Below the pieces are notes generated by a model. That model did not search any database, had not been told where the DNA came from, and worked only from the letters and a program-made list of their open reading frames with translations. A stretch of 64,000 nucleotides of DNA, taken from contig CAXSFM010000018.1 of NCBI GenBank assembly GCA_964236735.1, positions 25,672 to 89,671 of the forward strand, in the 5' to 3' direction. Shown piece by piece: positions 61,226-64,000 of the stretch (position 1 is its first letter; each line of letters begins with the position of its first letter). A program made the position numbers and the translations under genes. This DNA is from JAIVJG01 sp964236735. GTDB taxonomy: Bacteria; Acidobacteriota; Blastocatellia; Pyrinomonadales; Pyrinomonadaceae.

Positions 61226-61612
61226 TTATCGCACTAACTTGATGGGATATGCAGTTAACATGTCGTCTGCTGTGACAAGTGCCATGTTCTGGATCATGCT
61301 TTGAGCTACTAACAAACGGTCGAATGGGTCTCTATGATGAAATGGCAAGGTGTCTAACGCCAGAACATGTGCCAATTCAATCGGCAGAAGTTGTAAATCG
61401 TTGGCTTCTTGCTGACTCACAATCAATTCCTTCAGTGGTTGCTTAAGTTTCAATTTGCCCAATTGAACCTTTATCTGAATTTCCCAAATACTGACGAGAC
61501 TTAAAATCAGTTCATTCGTTTCATTTTCCAGAGCGGAAGTCACTGCGGGTGACAACTTCTCCGGTTCATCCGCCCACCAGATGAAAATATGAGTGTCAAG
61601 TAAGAGTTTCAT
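61226..61612 (-). CDS. VapC-type PIN-domain toxin
   Basis: 128 aa. PIN-domain RNase: LLLDTHIFIWWADEP at the N-terminus (first acidic residue), SLVSIWEIQIKVQLGKL near residue 38, and HHRDPFDRLLVAQSM near 92 with further acidic positions. Its start overlaps the antitoxin stop (ATGA), typical of type II toxin-antitoxin pairs. The pair is AT-richer than its surroundings and points against pyrC, suggesting insertion. Confidence 0.9.
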   Translation of the reverse strand: MKLLLDTHIFIWWADEPEKLSPAVTSALENETNELILSLVSIWEIQIKVQLGKLKLKQPLKELIVSQQEANDLQLLPIELAHVLALDTLPFHHRDPFDRLLVAQSMIQNMALVTADDMLTAYPIKLVR

Positions 61613-61839
61613 TCCTGACCGTTCCAGAACTCATCCGTTAAAGGCGCATCAAAATCTTCGCTCGTCCAGATTTGACCTCGATTCAATCCGGCAATACGTT
61701 TTTTTTGTATGGCGATGGGAACTAATTTAGCCAGAGGTTTCCCCTCATCTGTGATGATAACTTCATTGCCCTCTGCTGCAAGGGCAAGCAAATCCTGCAA
61801 CTGATTTTTCGCCTCATCAATATTTACCGTTCGAGTCAT
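61609..61839 (-). CDS. Phd/YefM-family antitoxin
   Basis: 76 aa, GAGAGG upstream. Pattern TVNIDEAKNQLQDLLALAAE at the N-terminus, then EVIITDEGKPLAKLVPI, matches Phd/YefM antitoxins (ribbon DNA-binding part followed by a toxin-binding tail near DEFWNGQE). It would neutralise the overlapping VapC-like toxin and repress the pair. The tail is short but complete. Confidence 0.9.
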   Translation of the reverse strand: MTRTVNIDEAKNQLQDLLALAAEGNEVIITDEGKPLAKLVPIAIQKKRIAGLNRGQIWTSEDFDAPLTDEFWNGQE

Positions 61840-61879
61840 TGACGTATCCTCTCAGAATTTTAGTTTATCATTGGCAGGC

Positions 61880-63181
<1,302 letters not shown>

Positions 63182-63255
63182 GCCTTCATGCTAAAGGCGC
63201 GCGGATTGATAAGGCAAGCGTGAGCTAGCACACGACGGCTTGTAAACAAAAACGC

Positions 63256-63284
63256 TTGACTACAAAAAACACTTATCATATAAA
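63256..63284 (+). promoter_or_regulatory. Sigma-70-like promoter for the PDZ gene
   Basis: TTGACT (63256-63261) and TATAAA (63279-63284), spacing 17 bp, one of the best promoter matches here. A GAGGAG (63328-63333) follows 8 nt before ATG 63342. Confidence 0.75.
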
Positions 63285-63341
63285 TCGTCTTTCCCCTTTC
63301 ACCTCTCGTTCTTTCAACACCATGAACGAGGAGACAATTCC

Positions 63342-63785
63342 ATGAAAAGCCTAAATCTCAGCATCTTGATTGTAGCTTTAACGTTGCTTGCCTTCGGCGG
63401 TATCACGTTAGTGCCAAGAGCGTCTTCTCAATCAACAACCTCAGAATCGCCTAAATCACGGCTCGGAGTCAAAGGAGTGATGGGTTTTATCATCACAAGC
63501 GTTGATCCTGACTCAACCGTTGAAAATGCGGGCCTCAAATCTGGTGACATTGTACTGGACATCGGCGGCGACCAAATCAGTGGCATCGAACAATTTCAAA
63601 AGAAAATCTGGACATCCACACCGGGCACGGTTCTTGAAATCACTTATCTGCGGTTTAACTCATCAACGGGGCAGGCAGATCAGCGTAAGACGAGCGTCAA
63701 AACAATTCCGTTTACTACCTCGAATGTATCTGTGAAGATGCAGCCTGTGGCTGCTAAGACGTTTGCGTCCAATGCCTCTCTTTAA
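63342..63785 (+). CDS. Small exported PDZ-domain protein
   Basis: 147 aa. Signal peptide or anchor (ILIVALTLLAFGGITLV, residues ~8-24). The rest is a single PDZ domain: GVKGVMGFIITSVDPDST near residue 43, AGLKSGDIVLDIGGDQISG near 62, then a final beta part (TPGTVLEITYLRF). No protease domain is attached. Lone exported PDZ proteins can tether peptides or partner proteases; here no partner is adjacent. The remaining sequence (63786-64000) shows nothing I can call. Confidence 0.85.
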   Translation: MKSLNLSILIVALTLLAFGGITLVPRASSQSTTSESPKSRLGVKGVMGFIITSVDPDSTVENAGLKSGDIVLDIGGDQISGIEQFQKKIWTSTPGTVLEITYLRFNSSTGQADQRKTSVKTIPFTTSNVSVKMQPVAAKTFASNASL

Positions 63786-64000
63786 AGTTGCCCTCAAGGG
63801 TGCTGTGCTGGTTGTGAGGGAACATTTCTCGATCAATATTGTGCAACCATTCTGAACACTTTTACTGGAAAAGCCTTTTGCAGAATAGATGGAGGTAAGT
63901 GCAAGTTCAGCTACTGCGCTTAAATCACTTATTCTGAGCATTAATAAGGGGCTAGAGTAGTTAAAGCGGGTATTTTCGCAGCAGCTTCAACAACTCAGCA

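Noticed and set aside
63663..63941. Minus-strand frame at the right end
   Set aside because: It overlaps the PDZ gene and has no signature; the DNA after 63785 shows no supported feature.

Overview
The window is about 64 kb of GC-rich (by eye roughly 60% G+C), gene-dense bacterial chromosome carrying almost only housekeeping genes. Asn-rich low-complexity protein tails, TonB-C-domain proteins with signal peptides, tandem DUF3108 modules and a C-terminal calcium-site module on a secreted protease fit Acidobacteriota, probably the Blastocatellia/Pyrinomonadaceae side. That placement rests on remembered family habits, not on a search.

Layout. 1-11.8 kb: a HEAT-repeat protein cut by the window edge, uvrB, aroC, two unfamiliar proteins, an enoyl-CoA hydratase, def, a P5C dehydrogenase, fmt and rsmB. 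12-17.9 kb: a PASTA protein with an Asn-rich tail, rpe, a BamD-like TPR protein, a membrane protein, a CAP-domain protein and ispE. 17.9-28.2 kb: tRNA-Gln, prs, rplY, pth, rpsF, rpsR, rplI, dnaB, alr, TonB, an encapsulated-ferritin-like protein, an ArsC-like protein and radA. 28.4-30.6 kb: an AT-richer patch with a secreted unknown and a chimeric metalloprotease. 30.8-33.3 kb: PIN/TRAM protein, ispD and ispF. 33.4-43.9 kb: a nucleoside uptake and salvage cluster (pyrimidine and purine nucleoside phosphorylases, BMP-type ABC importer, udk, cdd) with osmC and a UbiB-type kinase embedded. 43.9-50.6 kb: a lipoprotein, an exported amidohydrolase, a TonB-C protein and the feoA-feoB-Cys-rich operon behind a palindromic operator. 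50.7-63.8 kb: a DUF3108 protein, an alpha/beta hydrolase, pyrF and pyrD, a ligase-ACP-acyltransferase fusion, divergent pyrR-pyrB-pyrC, vapBC, hemL and a PDZ protein.

The main unusual signal is not a protein. About twenty intergenic gaps hold imperfect to perfect inverted repeats. In most of them each arm is a run of degenerate 7-nt words (TGATGAG, TGACAAG, GAATGAT, AAGTTCA, CAGTAGT, AGTGGTC, CCCGTCC, AAAAGGC and others). Word type differs between loci, yet the two arms of one locus match. Nearly all lie between two genes in the same orientation, often fill the gap from stop codon to start codon, and end within about 0-17 nt of a start codon that frequently lacks a Shine-Dalgarno sequence. 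They would form strong RNA hairpins over translation starts in vital genes (uvrB, aroC, fmt, prs, pth, ispD, ispF, feoB and others). This is the best candidate here for an undescribed regulatory or selfish repeat system.
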